Shown here piece by piece: positions 33,651 to 46,582 of a stretch of 64,000 nucleotides of DNA (within the stretch, counting starts at the first letter, position 1; every line of letters begins with the position of its first letter). The stretch covers positions 434,001-498,000 of the forward strand of contig QEYB01001430.1 in NCBI GenBank assembly GCA_017562135.1. The letters are read 5' to 3'. This DNA is from Dipylidium caninum. Taxonomy: Eukaryota > Platyhelminthes > Cestoda > Cyclophyllidea > Dipylidiidae. The notes under the pieces were generated by a model, which saw only the letters and a program-made list of their open reading frames with translations, made no database searches and had not been told where the DNA came from. A program made the translations under genes and the position numbers.

Positions 33651-36036
33651 TCACTGAATATCCCGCAGGGTGTCGCCGTAGATGATTTTGCGAATAATGC
33701 GTTTGAGGTGGAAGTACTTGGAGATGAGGTTGACGCGCCTCAGGTCGGCGTACCGATCACAGAGCCACTGGAGTTCGCCCAGCAGGAGTTTGTTCTGCAC
33801 CGCCAAGGTCGCATTCTCCTCCTTCAAGCGGCTCAGGTCATCCATCACCTGTTGCAGGTCCATCCCTGAGGGCAAAAGCACAAAACTTGGCCTTTATTCT
33901 CACAAAGTTTACCGCTCCAAGGGGTGAGCTATCAGCCGAGGCAGAGTGGGGACTGTGGCTTTGGTGATGCTCTCTGCTTTTCCCCAAAGATGCGGCTGTT
34001 AAGACAGCGTGTCCCACAAACCCAGTCCAGTCGCATTGGCGGGGCACCGCGTTGGCCGGAGAACAGACTCCGGGGCGTCAAAAGAATCAGAGTCCGCGTT
34101 TTGCTCCCCCGACAGTTCGGTGGGGCAACAAACGCGCCTCACGAAACGTGCGCCGGCATTTAAGACGAATTCACAACGGAACTTGACGGGGAAGATTCAC
34201 ATGATTAATGGCAGGTGGGGGCGTGTTTGCTGTCTGGAAAGGCATCTCAAAATAAAATCGCCAAGCGGAAATTATTCTTGGAGAGTGAACTTTGCGCTGT
34301 AAAATTGTGGCGGGGAAAAAGGCCAACCTCGATCGGCTCCGCCTCCACAAGGAGCCCCCTCGCGCTGTGGGGCAAAGAGGGGCGCTGGGGCCTCGGCATC
34401 CTCACGGAGTGTGGGCAACAACAGACGAACGGACCGGACAGACGTAGTCTCGACGTGTCCGCTGCACTGCCTCGCCCGACTCGACCTGTCATGGCCACGT
34501 CAACAAGCTTCCTCACTTTTTCGCCCCTCACCGACCGGTCCTCTACACACAGGCGGGTGGGAAAAAGGCGACGAAAGTCCGTGACTCTCGATACGTCTTG
34601 TCATACGCCCTCAATTTCACCCTGGAATGGCTTTGGAGTCTCGAAAGTGACCGGGCAAATCACCGAGTAGACGAGAGGAGGAGTGAAGAGTAGGGGGAAG
34701 CCATTATACTCACAGGGATGTCTTCCACCTCCACCTCCCCCCCGTCCTGCCTCCAGCCCCCAGCCTCCTGCCTCTTCCTGCGAAGGTGGCTGTCAATGGC
34801 GGGGCAGCTGGGTGAGCCACAGGGGCAACGGTTCTTGTTGGACGGGGTGGACGGCTGTCAAGGAGGCACCGAGGTGTCGCCTCTGGCGTGTCTTAACGAC
34901 GCTGCGTCTGCACAAGAGATGGGCGGACTTTCGAGGCGGGCAACGACAGGACGGTAATGGAGTATGAGGGGAAGGCAGAAGAGGAAGGTGCTCGCTTCTC
35001 GCTCACCTAATCTGACGCCCAGCCCCCCTTCCGAGGGAGGTTACTCCAACGTAAATCACCCCAAAATGCAGTGTAGCGCCTCAATTAACGTCACATCACG
35101 GCGAATTCATAACTGACCGCACTGAGGCGGCTGCTCGTCAGCTCTCCTGCAAGGGCTGAAGAGGTTGGTAAACTCCAGGACAGAGACCGTCCCTCGTGGG
35201 TGCGCTCAATGGGCTCGGCGTTTCCCGCTGAGAAGGTTTGGCATGGGTCGTGTCAACACACTTTGCGTGGTTTAGTCCAGGCGTGGAGGGTGAAAGTAGT
35301 TGCGGGTGCCAGTCTAGTCGATGCTCTGGCACAGTTCAACAGAACCGTGCCAAGGCACCGAGGGGAGAGTCAAATTTAGTAAGTGGAGAGGACACGTACG
35401 GTGGAAAGCCTCCTCCTTCTGCCGGAACGCCTCTGCCTCTTTGGCTTGACTGCCAATCACTGATCCGCGCTGAATGGATCGCTTGAAACTCAGTTCCGAT
35501 TCCTCTACACCGTTTCTCATATGGTGCGCGGTTAGGTCTTTCGCTAAGCTCGAGTGCACAGCACAGACCTGGAGGAACATTTGCGTTCTCTGAACACAGC
35601 CTTTCAGTTGCTTGAACCGTGTTGGAGGATATGCGCCCTTGGTGTCTTCGTACACCATTTTAATGTGTTTCACTAGGCTCATGATCTCCCGCAACTCGTT
35701 GGTGAGGGCTCTGTGTCGGTTCCACGTCTCGAAGAGTTCGGGCTGGAGGGAGCCTTTCCGTTTCAGGCCTAGCAGTGATGAGAGTTGATCCAACTTTGCC
35801 CCGAAGAGATCACAGCTGTCTGTCGTTTTCACTAGAGGCGAGAATGGCGGCTGGGAAGTCTGGAGATGGCAGGAGAGTGGCGGTGACTGTGGCGGTGCTT
35901 CGGCCCCCTCAAAGGTGTGCCTTCGAATGGACCTTCCACTTGGGGTAACTGATTGCCTTCGGCAGACTCCATTGCTGCTGTACTCAAACTTATTTGAGTA
36001 ATGTCGGCCCGACGATCTTGAGAAAAGGTTGAGCAT
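33651..36036 (-). CDS. Coiled-coil protein of unknown function, two exons
   Basis: Exon 1 is 36036-35400 and exon 2 is 33865-33651, separated by a 1,534-nt intron with donor GTACGT and acceptor GCCCTCAG; phase 1 is kept. The product is 283 residues. The first 90 are rich in Ser, Arg and Pro. From about residue 95 on it is helical, and the 3' exon holds a strong heptad stretch (MDDLSRLKEENATLAVQNKL) ending in a basic tail (FHLKRIIRKIIYGDTL). I do not recognise the family. The start is Met at 36036 rather than the Met 37 codons upstream, because a TATA box lies at 36084-36093, only about 50 nt before it. There are no transmembrane segments or signal peptide. A scaffold or centrosome/cilium component is possible but not shown. 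Confidence 0.72.
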
Positions 36037-36083
36037 TTTGTCGGAGGAGATGGAAATGGACAGGGGGAAGGTGGCGTTAGCGC

Positions 36084-36093
36084 TTTTATATAC
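36084..36093 (-). promoter_or_regulatory. TATA box of the coiled-coil gene
   Basis: The minus strand reads TATATAAAAG about 50 nt upstream of the Met at 36036. A transcript starting about 30 nt downstream would have a leader of only about 20 nt. Confidence 0.65.
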
Positions 36094-37870
36094 TTTCGGA
36101 AAGGCTTCTCTCTGATTGGTCGTTGAGTCGAGCACGTGATTGGTCAAGTAACTCGGCCTTCATGGAATTTTGTACTAATCGTTTAATATGATTTTATGGA
36201 GCATGACAACAGCGAAGAAGTAACCAGGAGTGGCAACCAAGTATGCTCTAAATCGTCCACACTCCATGTCTCACGGAGACCCACCCTGGCCCCGCCTCGT
36301 GGCCCCCGCCATCCATTCCGAAGTAGAAATGTGAGCGAGGTTCCCTTCCTGACGTGTTTTCCGAAATGGGGAATATTTAAGCACCTCGAGTGCAACGTAG
36401 CCTAGGGCGTAGTGGATGAGAATTCGGGGATTACACTGATGCAAGACAGTGGAAATTCCTCACCCGTGTACCCCCCTCAGTTTACTGCTCGAGGCTACAG
36501 CAGTCCCCGGTCGCCCGTTGGGACGCTGCCGGTGACCCTTTGCTCCGAAGCCCTGCGGACAGACTTTGCCAGGCCATGACCACTCGACGGGGCGGGGGAG
36601 GGCGGAGACCTGTGCGATGAAGAAGTCTATGGGGCGAAGAATGCGACTCTCCCTGACGGAGCTTCCTACTCTGTTACATTTATTCTACTGACACTTCCGC
36701 ACTACTACTAATATTGTAAATGGCGATTTGGGGAGAAGAGCCCTCATTATAGGGCAACTGCCAACAATGGACAGGAGCGCCCGAGAAGCGGGTCTCGAGC
36801 AACTCCGGTTTTGTGCTGATGAACGCTCTCGGATAGACCTGTGACTCTGACAGCGGGTCACGTCTGTCCAGACACCGTCTTTGGGGTCCCACTCTGCACC
36901 CGAACAGTCGGCTGCTTCACCTGGGGGCGGTCGTGACCGAATCGTCCACCGCCTTCCTCATCAGGGCTCGCGACGACGATCCTCGCCTTTGGCGCCGCCT
37001 CCTGCGCCCCGACCCCGGTTGTTGCCCCAAGTTGGAGGACGGGGAGGCGACTGGTGCACCAGTCCTCCTCGCGCCTCCACGAGTGGGGGCATCTGCACCC
37101 GCCCGTGTCCACCAAAACAAGTATTTCTTGGTGTGGCGGAGCGCACCACCGACCAGAGCGCGCTATTTACCTCACCCCATGGGGTAATTTTTATGCTGTC
37201 CGCTAAATTTAGTCGTGATTTTCCGTCCGATAAGCTCAATAAACAAAACATATCTCCACTTATTTCACTGCCCGGACAATCAGATAGGGCAGTGAAATGG
37301 TCACGTTGCCTTAGAATGCCATAAATCCACTCTGAGCTTCTGTCGTGTTCCTCACGGCAGCCGAGTTCACCGGTGCCAGACGTGTTTCGGCGGATGACTG
37401 CGGGCCAGTTGCTCTCCGTCGGCTGGGCGGCCGAGGACCGGTTTATTTGGCTGAAGGCAGACGGGGCTAAACCGCGTTCCGTCAGCCGCGCCGCCTCAAC
37501 GGTGGCTTCGGGGCTCCTCGGCCACGTTTCGTCATTTCGGCGAGGTAACGTCTTTGGTGTCGCTGGTGCCAACGAAGCCTCCTCAACTGTCCCGAGTAGT
37601 TAACTAAAGTGGACGAGTGGTGGGAAACGCCCTGTGTGGGAGAACATGAAAAGCAGCGGTTGGCGAGGCGGACGGCGAACGCCAGTTGCCCTGTAAAGCA
37701 AGAGGGTGGAGGTTGTCCCTGATTGACTTGAACAGCCTTCACTCACCCCTACGCCTATGCGAACGGTTGTTATTCTCTCCAAGGTTAGTATACAAACGAG
37801 AGGAATTGCTTTTCTCCTACAGGTGCAACCCTCGTACCAGTTGGAGGAGGGTTAACTTGTCTCCGGTAGC

Positions 37871-37912
37871 TTCTCTCTCCTCTCCTCTCTCCTCTCTCCT
37901 CTCTCCTCTCTC
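37871..37912 (+). repeat. CTCTC tandem tract
   Basis: About 42 nt of degenerate TCTCC and CTCTC units, about 70 nt before repeat A copy 2. Confidence 0.9.
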
Positions 37913-37983
37913 GGCCTGCCGCGTTTGTTTTCCCCTGCATTGCCTCTTACTAAACCACCTTTTGCGTGTACTTTTACCGTGGG

Positions 37984-38202
37984 TGTCTGTTTTCGCCTCC
38001 CGCCGCTCGCATCGTCGCTCCCGCCTCCATTCTCGTCTCTTCCTTCTGGGCGCGGGTCACCTCGGAAATGCCTCCCCGTTGGGCGTGGCCGGCGGTACCT
38101 CGGCAACTCGTGGCGGTTCATCATCGGGGCGGGCATCACCACATGAACCTGACACCGTCTGACCGGCCTCATGGCTTCACCGGCCAGCCATTCTTGTCAA
38201 AA
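37984..38202 (+). repeat. Dispersed repeat A, copy 2
   Basis: Plus-strand copy of the element found inverted at 2919-3130 in LRRK. Similarity ends at TTGTCAAAA on the right, exactly where the LRRK copy passes into coding sequence, and in the region of CTGTTTTCGCCTC on the left. Confidence 0.8.
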
Positions 38203-40105
38203 TCACTTTTCCTAGCCGCGACTATCCACGTCACATGATTGTCGCACATGGAATGTCGACGTCGGGGGTCGGGAAGTCTCGGTTCGAAAGTGGAGCTCCA
38301 CACGGCTCGTGATCGCCTCCACAAGCGGTCGCTTCGTGGTCCACGACTCTTTTGCTGTGGAGCAGTGGACGAAGCGGTGGCCTCGCTCGCCTCGCTCGGT
38401 GGGCCCCAGACCGGATGGAGAAGGGGTGTGGACAGGTGCGGAAGGTGCTCCGGGTGGTGGACACGGCGGCGGCGGCGCTGACGTGCAAGGATACGTCGAT
38501 GTAAGTGCCTCCAGCGACCGGGGAGACGCTATGGGCGCCTCATCCCCATCAACCCGCCATCTAGACGGTCTGTGAATGTGGAGGCGACGGCGCCCCAGAG
38601 ACCGGATTTCCCTGAGCCTCTCCACCACCTCCTCGATAGTCCGAATCGGCGTCAGGTCGCCGCGCAGCGAAGTAAAGACGCGGCAGACTGCCCTGGCCAC
38701 TCCACCGGTCTCCCGTCTTCACTTGTGGGCTTCCACAGCTGCCAGAGTAGAAAAATTCTGTCGCCGAAGTAACTTAATGAGGTCACATGATTGTCAGGCT
38801 CTCAAGTGGAGATGCAGTCGACACACCTCAAATTCGCCATTGTGAGTTGTAAACAAAAATCGAGGAAAAAGTGGACCTCACCCCTAGGGTAATTAAATAA
38901 TCATAAAGTCAAGCCCTCGTTGACGCTTAATTACGCCGTTGGAGGCGTTGACACATCAGTTGGCATCTTCCCCCCCCCGCCTCCACCGCCACCGCCACCG
39001 CCCGCCACGTAGCACTGCGGCCGAACGAGTTCCGCGGAACCCCAACGCATGCCAAATCCTCCTACGCGGACGACGGGCCGACGCAGGAGTGTGTGACTGC
39101 CGAACAGACAGTCAAACAACCTCCGCGTTCCTCAGCTCGCTCCGCTCGCCCCCAACTCGCCGGTCGGTCGCTTGTGTCGTGTCCGAAGACTTTCTCCGCT
39201 TCCCCGCCGACCAGACAGTGGCATCAGCTCCAGGCCGTTTTGTCGCCCGACGCAGGAATGGGGAGCGGCCGCTTTGGGACCAGGGCTCCCGAGAAGGGAG
39301 AATGCAGCTCTGCTGCGACAGCGGCACTGACGATCTCCCACCCGAGAGACCACTTTTATGTTTGGCCCAGTTGTAAAGTGGACGTAAAAGGTGTATTCAA
39401 AGAGTCGTTGCACAGCTCTTCGCGACTAGTGAGCACAGGGCGCTCCTCTTTAATAATCTCCCGTTTGGTAGCGGAGTGGGCGCGACGCCGGGACGCGAGG
39501 AAGGGCGGGACGAGGCGAGGAGAGAGGAGGAGGGGGGGAAAGTCGAGGGGAACGCAGTGCCCACGCTGCGACACTCTCTTTCGAGGGATCATCACACCGC
39601 ACTTGTGAGTGGCCGAGTTTAGTTGACCGATAAAAAAACCTCGTCTACACGTAATAATTATTTCGTTCGCTTCCACCGGATCCTCCCGACGGCGGTCAGC
39701 GCCCCTCGTCTGCGGGGGGGAAGCATGTCACGAGGCGATCGGCACAGGTTAACAAGGGTGGACGCGCATTTCTCCGCCTGATCAGATCACCGGGAGCACT
39801 TCTGACGCAAAAGTGGATCCGGGAAGAGGCAGCGGAGCAGCGCAAGCCTCGCGGGGCACATTCAGGCCACCGCGGGCGGGATGCGCCGAAGGTGGTGCCG
39901 GTGCGGCCACGTTGGGGCTATGGCGAGGAGGCTACTAATTACCTCGACAATAATGTGATTGTACGCCATCAAAGGGGGCGAGAAGGCCCGAGAATGCCTT
40001 CCTCCCTCTCGATAGTGTGGTTTGCTTTAGCGCAGAAGTGCGGCATTCGTTAGGCCAAAAGTCGCTCTTCGCCTAAATCCGACTTCAGCCGCATGGTCTG
40101 AGAGG

Positions 40106-40505
40106 AAGCACTGCAGGCGGGGCGAAATGCGGCCTCGTCCACCGGGCAGAGACGGGGGAGCGGGCAGTCTGAGGGTCGAATCGCGTCGAGGCCTCGCCTG
40201 GCCGCTCCGCCACCACCGAGTGTCGGGCGCAGCCGCGACACACCGTCCCGGCGTCCTCGCCTCGACTTCCACCGACTCTCTGCGCGCCGCCAGTGAGTGC
40301 TGCGACCACCTCGGGGAGAAGCGCGTGGCCTCCGTGTGCAACGGCGCTGCGCCCACACTGAGTGGGAAGCGATGAGTCGTGGACAAGCAGCCCTGACCTC
40401 CGTCGCCCTGCGCCCCTCCGCTGCCAGCCCCCCGCCCCCCGCCACTCGCCACTCGCCACTCGGCCCTCCCCTTCCTCCCCCGGCGCTCGTCGTCCACCGC
40501 TCACG
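40106..40505 (+). repeat. Dispersed repeat B, copy 2
   Basis: Direct-orientation copy of 29334-29714. Near the 3' end it carries extra CCACTCG units (CGCCACTCGCCACTCG) relative to copy 1. Confidence 0.88.
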
Positions 40506-43500
40506 CTTCCCTCCGTGACCGCCTCGCGACCCGCGGAAAGGCGAGCCTCACTCCAAGTGCTCCTGTCCCCGCGACCGCGGGCCGAGAGGAGGCCATCTCG
40601 CCCTTGCGCTATAAACAGTCGTCCCGCGGAGGTGCGGGCGCACGAAAGCTCAAGCCATCACGGCTGCCCTGCGTTGTCTTGATGTTGTTTACGTGCCTGG
40701 ACAACGTCGCTCGACTGATGTTTACCCCGATTGACGACGGCGTGTGACCACTGCCTCGAGGACGCGAAAGAAATGCTCCGACCTTGAAGGCGTTGCTCGT
40801 CAGCAGCCCTCCGAGGTGCTTCGCTTCCGCCGCACCGCCCTGCGCCGTGTATCGGCTCCTTCCCCCACTCCCCCGCACTCCCCCGGCCTCCCCTCGGCGC
40901 TCGGGCCAGAAATAGTTTTAATAGACAGGGTTGTGTTCCTCGTGGGGGTCTTTCCTGCCAGAGAGGCATCCAATATGCACCTCGACGCCTTCAGACAGCC
41001 GAGCGCCCTGAAATCGCGGCGGACTGCCGGCTAAACGACACCGTCTTTCCTCGCCAACCGAGGCCCGAACCCCCCAGCTCCAGGTGGACTCTTCATCCAC
41101 GAAGCCTCCACTCACGTCCGTGCTTTGACTGCACACAGGTCCTCCTCCTCCTCCTCCCCCGCGCTTCCCGCGATAGGTGGACAACTAGGCCGTGGAACAA
41201 GTAAACATGTTAAAAATAAGCTCCTCGTCCCGCCCTCGGCCCACCTCACCTTGTTGACTCAGCTGGTGATGTTTTTATTGTCCTCGTTGCCGTTGGCGCT
41301 GTGGATAACGACGCTCCTCGCCCCGTTCCAGCTAAAAGACACGCCGGACGGGGCGCGGAGGAGCTAATTGCCCTCGACATTGACGACGCCGGCGAAGAAG
41401 CCCGCCATCTCATTGGCGAAGGCGAAGTCTCTGTCCGCAACTGGGCGACCGCGACCCTGTCTTCTCGCTGTGCATGTGACTGCTCGCCGTACCCGCCCTC
41501 GTCCTCCGCCCTCCGCCCCGCGTCTTCGCCGTGTACCTCCGACTTAAAGTAAGAAAGCTAATTTTTTAGAGAAGAAACCATCCACCGAAAGGGAGGAGAA
41601 GGGAAAGCGGCGCCAGGGCCTGCCCTTCACGAGGTCCCGTCGCGTAGTTTGAAGCAGTTGTAACGGGCGAGTCGATTCCGGTTCGATGGACGCGGTCTGA
41701 GCAAGGAGTCACGGCATCCTGCGCCTATCGAAGAGATCCTCCCTTTGGGGATCGCGTGTACTCTTTGGAGTATGAGTGAGGATCCACCTGGCATCGGGGG
41801 GAGCCATCGTGTGGAAACGTCGGGTGTGTGGCTGGCGGGGAATCCAAGCAGGACTGACAGCCTGCTGGACGGACGGCGGAGCCACTAATGCAACCAAAAA
41901 AAAGTCCTTTTGTCGCGAATCTCCTCGCATCGGGAGTGGAGAGCTGACAGTGATGCCTCCACCTCCCGCCATCTGGAACAATTCGAGCCCCACCACTCCG
42001 CGACGCTTTGGCTCCGTGCGGGGGGCCCAATCATGGTCCACCTGCGAGGCGTTATGAGCGTCCGGCAGGCGCCCTGGACGCGAGGCGCAAACACCCAGGC
42101 TCAGAGGGGCTCCTTTGTGCCCGCGAGCGTCTTCCTCCACCGAATCAGACCCTCACTGGCTCCACTCGTCTGCTCGCCACATGAGTCGCTCGAGCATCCC
42201 CTTTCCCGACTAAAAGTTCCAGCATTTGAGGATAAGCTGTTTCACAATGGAGTGCCGAAGGAGCCATAACCCCCTGCCTCATCCGTCGAATGGGGCTGCA
42301 GCAGAAGGGGAAGAGGGGGAGGAAACTCTCCCCCTCCCTCACTGTGACGGAGGCCCAACTGAGTCGAGTCGCGCTGGGAGCCTTCAACCAAAGAGTCGCA
42401 GGGAAATCACGGCCACGCAGTCCACACTGGCCCTCTACCTCCCCAAGGGTGATTGTGACCGTCACCCTGCGCGTGCCCAACTCTTCGGCCCTTGTGGATG
42501 GTCAGTTCGACTCTGGACCGGCCTCCCCAGCCTGGCAAACCGAAGGAAAAAAGACTCGTCTCTGGGCAGTTGCATCATCACCACCGTGACCTCTGCCTCG
42601 GTGTTCCCAGGACGTCAGTTTATTAAGACTCGCATTTTCACTGGTTGACCCAATTCCTTCGTCCCGCCTCCGCTCGGCGAGGGAGAGAGGAGGGAGGATG
42701 CGCCAGCGCCCCTCGCCCGCCTCTCTCCCTCGTGAGCAGTAACAGGGAGTGGAGAGGAAAAGCCACTTCTTTACCGAAAATGGCCTCTTTTGGCATGAGG
42801 ACACGCAGAAGAGGCAACAGTGGACACAAAAACAGCCCATCTGTGGCCATTTGAGGTGAATAGGGGGAGGAGTTTCCTTCGGCGCCACCCATGCCTCGCT
42901 GCCCATTTGGCGCGATGCACCCACTCCTGCCCCCGTGCGCCTCTGCCCCCAAGAACGGGGCGGCTGTGGGTCTCGCCTCGACGTCAGGCCCCCAGGCCGC
43001 GGCTTCTGCAGCCCACCTTTGCACCAGCCCCCTGGTGAAGCCTCCTCAGCGTCAGTAGTGCCTGTCGCGTCTCTGGGAAGGCCTTGCAGCTGGGCGTGAT
43101 TAGCACGACGTCTCACTTTGTAGCCAGTGAAAGACAATCCCCTGGCCGTGACAGTGGCAGCCGACCTGTCCGTGGCACGTGACATGGCCGTGCGGTGGAG
43201 GGACGCCAATACCTTGAGGGGACAGGCGACGGCCACCGGTGGGAGAGGAATTCTGCCACTGTGAATGGGGATAATGAGATAGAAATCCGTCAGAACTTGA
43301 GGAACGGCATTACTGGAGGACGTCCACAGAGAGTTGTTCAATCGCTAAGGCGATTTGCCTTCCACCCACGCATCCACGCAGCCAGCCTAGGACTTCAGGC
43401 GTCTCTGGCTCTGGGGAGAGGTGCGAGCACTTGGTGGGGGCAGGAGCGAATTCGGAGCATTCTGATAAGTCGGTTGTTGGACTGGGCGCCTGTCTGGCGT

Positions 43501-44356
43501 TCTTCCTTGCAGCCCGCTGTCTTGAGTCCCCTGCCCACCTCACCCTGAAGGCGGGGTAAATGCGCGGCATCACTTACCTTCCCCCCCCCCGTCCCTAAGC
43601 GTTGCAATTTTTGGCATCGCGAGGCCCTACATCAGTGGAATTGAAGACAAGTAGAATTGGTGGTCGGGAAGTAATATAAATTGAGGGGAATTCCCAGCCC
43701 CGTGGGGCATTTCGCACCCGCTGGAGGAGCTCCGATGAGTCGCTACTTATTGCGACTTCAGTAACGGCGGCTTTTAGGGTGGACGACGATGCTTGCCGAC
43801 GTCGTGGAACCCGCAGAAATCGCGAACTCTCCGGTGAGCTGCTGGGGCTGGCAGCGCCTCTGCAGCCATGATGATGCGAACTTCCTGGTGTGGGGCAGCC
43901 AAAGCCAGGTTTGCACCCCGGTCGAGGAAACTGTACACAACATTCCTCTGCTCATCTGTTTACCGTCCCGCAAAATATTCACTTTTATTTACTCGTGGCC
44001 CCGAAAACTTGTCGCGAAGTGTACTGAAGGGTGACTTCCCATGCGTCACTCATCACTGACGCCGAAAATAAGTGTCTTCCGCCCCGTTGAAGGCCGGCAA
44101 TGGAACCCTGTTATGCGGGGAAGGGAAAAGGGCTGGATTGGTAAAACCTGAAAATCTCGCAAAGCAACGTGTTCGACGTCTACAAAAGTTACAAATGGAT
44201 CTGTTAATTGTGCATAAAGTTAGGAAAAAGCGATGGCAAAGACGAATGATATATTTTTGGACAGAAAAATTCTTGAGGCGGAGTAAAAGCACTATCCATT
44301 TCAAACGTAAACGGCTGGAAGAGTGGGGAAACCTCAGGTGCCCCATCTTCCTTCAC

Positions 44357-46164
44357 AAATTTCCAACCTATTTTCTTGTCATCTGCCACCACTGTCACCG
44401 CCACGGCCACGGCCACCGTCACCACACACCACACACCATCACCCCAGTGCTCTAAGTGCACACTCAAGGTGGGCCCTCGTCACGCAGTGCGGTGCCCTTC
44501 TAGCGGCCAATCGCACAACCTCCCTCTCCCCTTTTCCTTCTTTCCCCTTCAAGACGTTGCCTGTGCTCTCATCCCTCACTCGTCCCTCACCTCGCTCCAT
44601 CGAGCGCTGCACCAGACGCTCTTCTCCTCGCGGCCTCCTCGTCTCTGTCCTCACCAGCCCCCCTCGCGCCTCACTTTCACCTCTGAGTGCACCTCTCCAC
44701 TCCGCCCGCATGCACGCATGCACCCACGCACGCACGCACGCACGCGCCAACCTCGACCCTGGAACTTCATTGATTTCGCCCATTGATCACCCACTGCACA
44801 TGCAATAGGCAAATCGATCATCGATTCCCCTCTCCATGCTATCTGCCCTCCACCCTCCACCCTCCACCCTCCACACTCAGCCACCTCAAACCACCTCCAA
44901 CCAAGTCCGCCTCGCGGTTGTACGCGCAGCAGAGAGCGCCGCGGTGACCCGACCGACCGACCGACCGACCGCGCGAAAGTCCACTCGGACGTGACTGTCG
45001 CGGACACGTCGACGCGCCGCTCTCCCCCACCACCCAACTGCTTCGCCAACCGTCTTGCGACACTCTCGACATTCTCACGCCCTACACAAGGCTCACACAC
45101 ACACACACACACACACACACTTTCCCGCCTCCCTCCCCCTTCCCACCACCTTGGTGGCCGAAGACTACTCGACTGTGTCAGCCAAGTCTACGCCCAACCA
45201 CAGGACGCGGCGATGGCGATGGCGATGGCGATGGCGATGCTGAGGTGGAGGCGAGGCGAGGTGAAAGTGGTGCGTGGCCACTCGACCATCCGTCGGCCCC
45301 ACGCACAAGCGGTCGCGGCGTGGAAACAACTCTCCGGAAAGCGATGCTCTTCACAGCGGGGACGGGGGAGGAGGACGAGGAGGACGAGGAGGACGAGGAG
45401 GGGCCGAGGAGGGGCCGAGGAGGAGGAAGCCTCGAAGAAATGTCACGTCGTGGTGTGTGTTCTCCCACAATACCACGCGACCCACCAACGCACATTTCAT
45501 TTGGCCCCCCGCGAGAGGACCGATTCAGCTGACAGAAGAGAAGGGAAGAGAAGCGGAGCAGAGCGGAGCGGAGCAGAGACGATGGTGTCGCTCTCTGCGA
45601 GGTGTTCACACGCCTCCACTCCTCTACTTTATCACACACACACACACACAGACACACACACACACATATGCACACACACGTGCGCGTCTCGAGCCTCGCA
45701 CTCCATCGATTTGCCCAATCCACCGCTCCTCACGTCTTTCACTTGGATCCCGCGACTCACGCACACTCACTCACTCTCCCACGTGAGTCGTCTTCCCCCC
45801 CCTTACCCACCCCCCCCCGATCGATCATCGATCCACCTGTGGGCTGCACTCCAACACCTCGTCCCCCTCCCCTCCCCTCCCCTCCCCGCCGCGCCTCGCC
45901 TCGCCTCGCCCCGCCCCCTCGTCTCCAGTGCACACCACTCCACTCCACTCCACTCCACTCCACTCCACTCCCGCCACACCGCTTCTTTCGGCCTGCGTCC
46001 TCTCCATGTGCACCTCCTCTCCACCGCGTGTTGGCCACGTCGTCTTGCCAGACCACCCATGGCACGCGTCTTGGTGGCCTCCCTCCTGCCCCTCCCTCCT
46101 CCTACCCTGTTCTCTTCACTGCGTCCCACGATGTCACTGGCATTCGGTTTCTTCCTGTTCTCCA
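44357..46164 (+). repeat. Left arm of a 1.8-kb inverted duplication
   Basis: This arm is the reverse complement of 53384-55152 with few changes, mostly in microsatellite length. Homology opens at AAATTTCCAAC and closes near GGCATTCGGTTTCTTCCTGTTCT. The arm is a chain of simple tracts: GACC (44946-44970), CA (45093-45120), GATGGC (45209-45239), GGACGA (about 45366-45400), CA again (45634-45680), CCCCT (about 45864) and CACTC (45932-45968). The plus strand is C-rich and G-poor over most of the arm. I see no transposase, terminal repeat or credible gene. Confidence 0.93.
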
Positions 46165-46406
46165 CGGGGACATGCAATATCCGTCGACTCCTCGTCCCTT
46201 GCAACTCCCCAGGCGCTCCCCTTTGTGTACTCACTTGATTTCGGCCCTCTTGACAAATTGGCCCACACAAAGACGCCCTGCCACATTCGTGAAGGCACAC
46301 GCAACCCCCGTTCACCCCCCCCCCCCACGGTGCCCACGCGACCTCGAGGATGGAGCCGGTGATCTTCAACACCTCACGCGACCCATCCACACTCGCCTCA
46401 CCTCTT

Positions 46407-46506
46407 CCACCACCACCACCACCACCACCACCACCACCACCACACCACCACCACCACCACCACCACACCACCACCACCACCACCACCACCACCACCACCA
46501 CCACCA
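46407..46506 (+). repeat. (CCA)n microsatellite
   Basis: About 100 nt of CCA/CAC units with two short interruptions. It lies outside the inverted arms and so is unique to this side. Confidence 0.95.
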
Positions 46507-46545
46507 ATACCTCCTCCTCCTCCTCCTCCCCTCATCCTCATCATT

Positions 46546-46554
<9 letters not shown>

Positions 46555-46577
<23 letters not shown>

Positions 46578-46582
46578 GCAGC
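46555..46582 (+). repeat. (AGC)n microsatellite
   Basis: Nine AGC units just after a CTC and CAT repeat tract; in one frame it would encode polyalanine, but there is no sign of a gene. Confidence 0.95.

Larger units (their letters stand above)
36100..44356. other. Intergenic spacer with repeat copies
   Basis: No exon set with consistent splice sites was found on either strand. The sequence is GC-rich and carries repeat A copy 2, repeat B copy 2 and a CT-rich tandem tract. Open frames of up to about 280 codons overlap one another in several frames, as expected from base composition. Confidence 0.55.

Noticed and set aside
44991..46238. Long open frame (415 codons) in the left duplication arm, with a 555-codon counterpart on the minus strand at 54689-53022
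   Set aside because: Several frames on both strands are open at once because the DNA is C-rich simple sequence. The translations are His-Thr, Met-Ala and Pro repeats, and the frame differs between the two arms.
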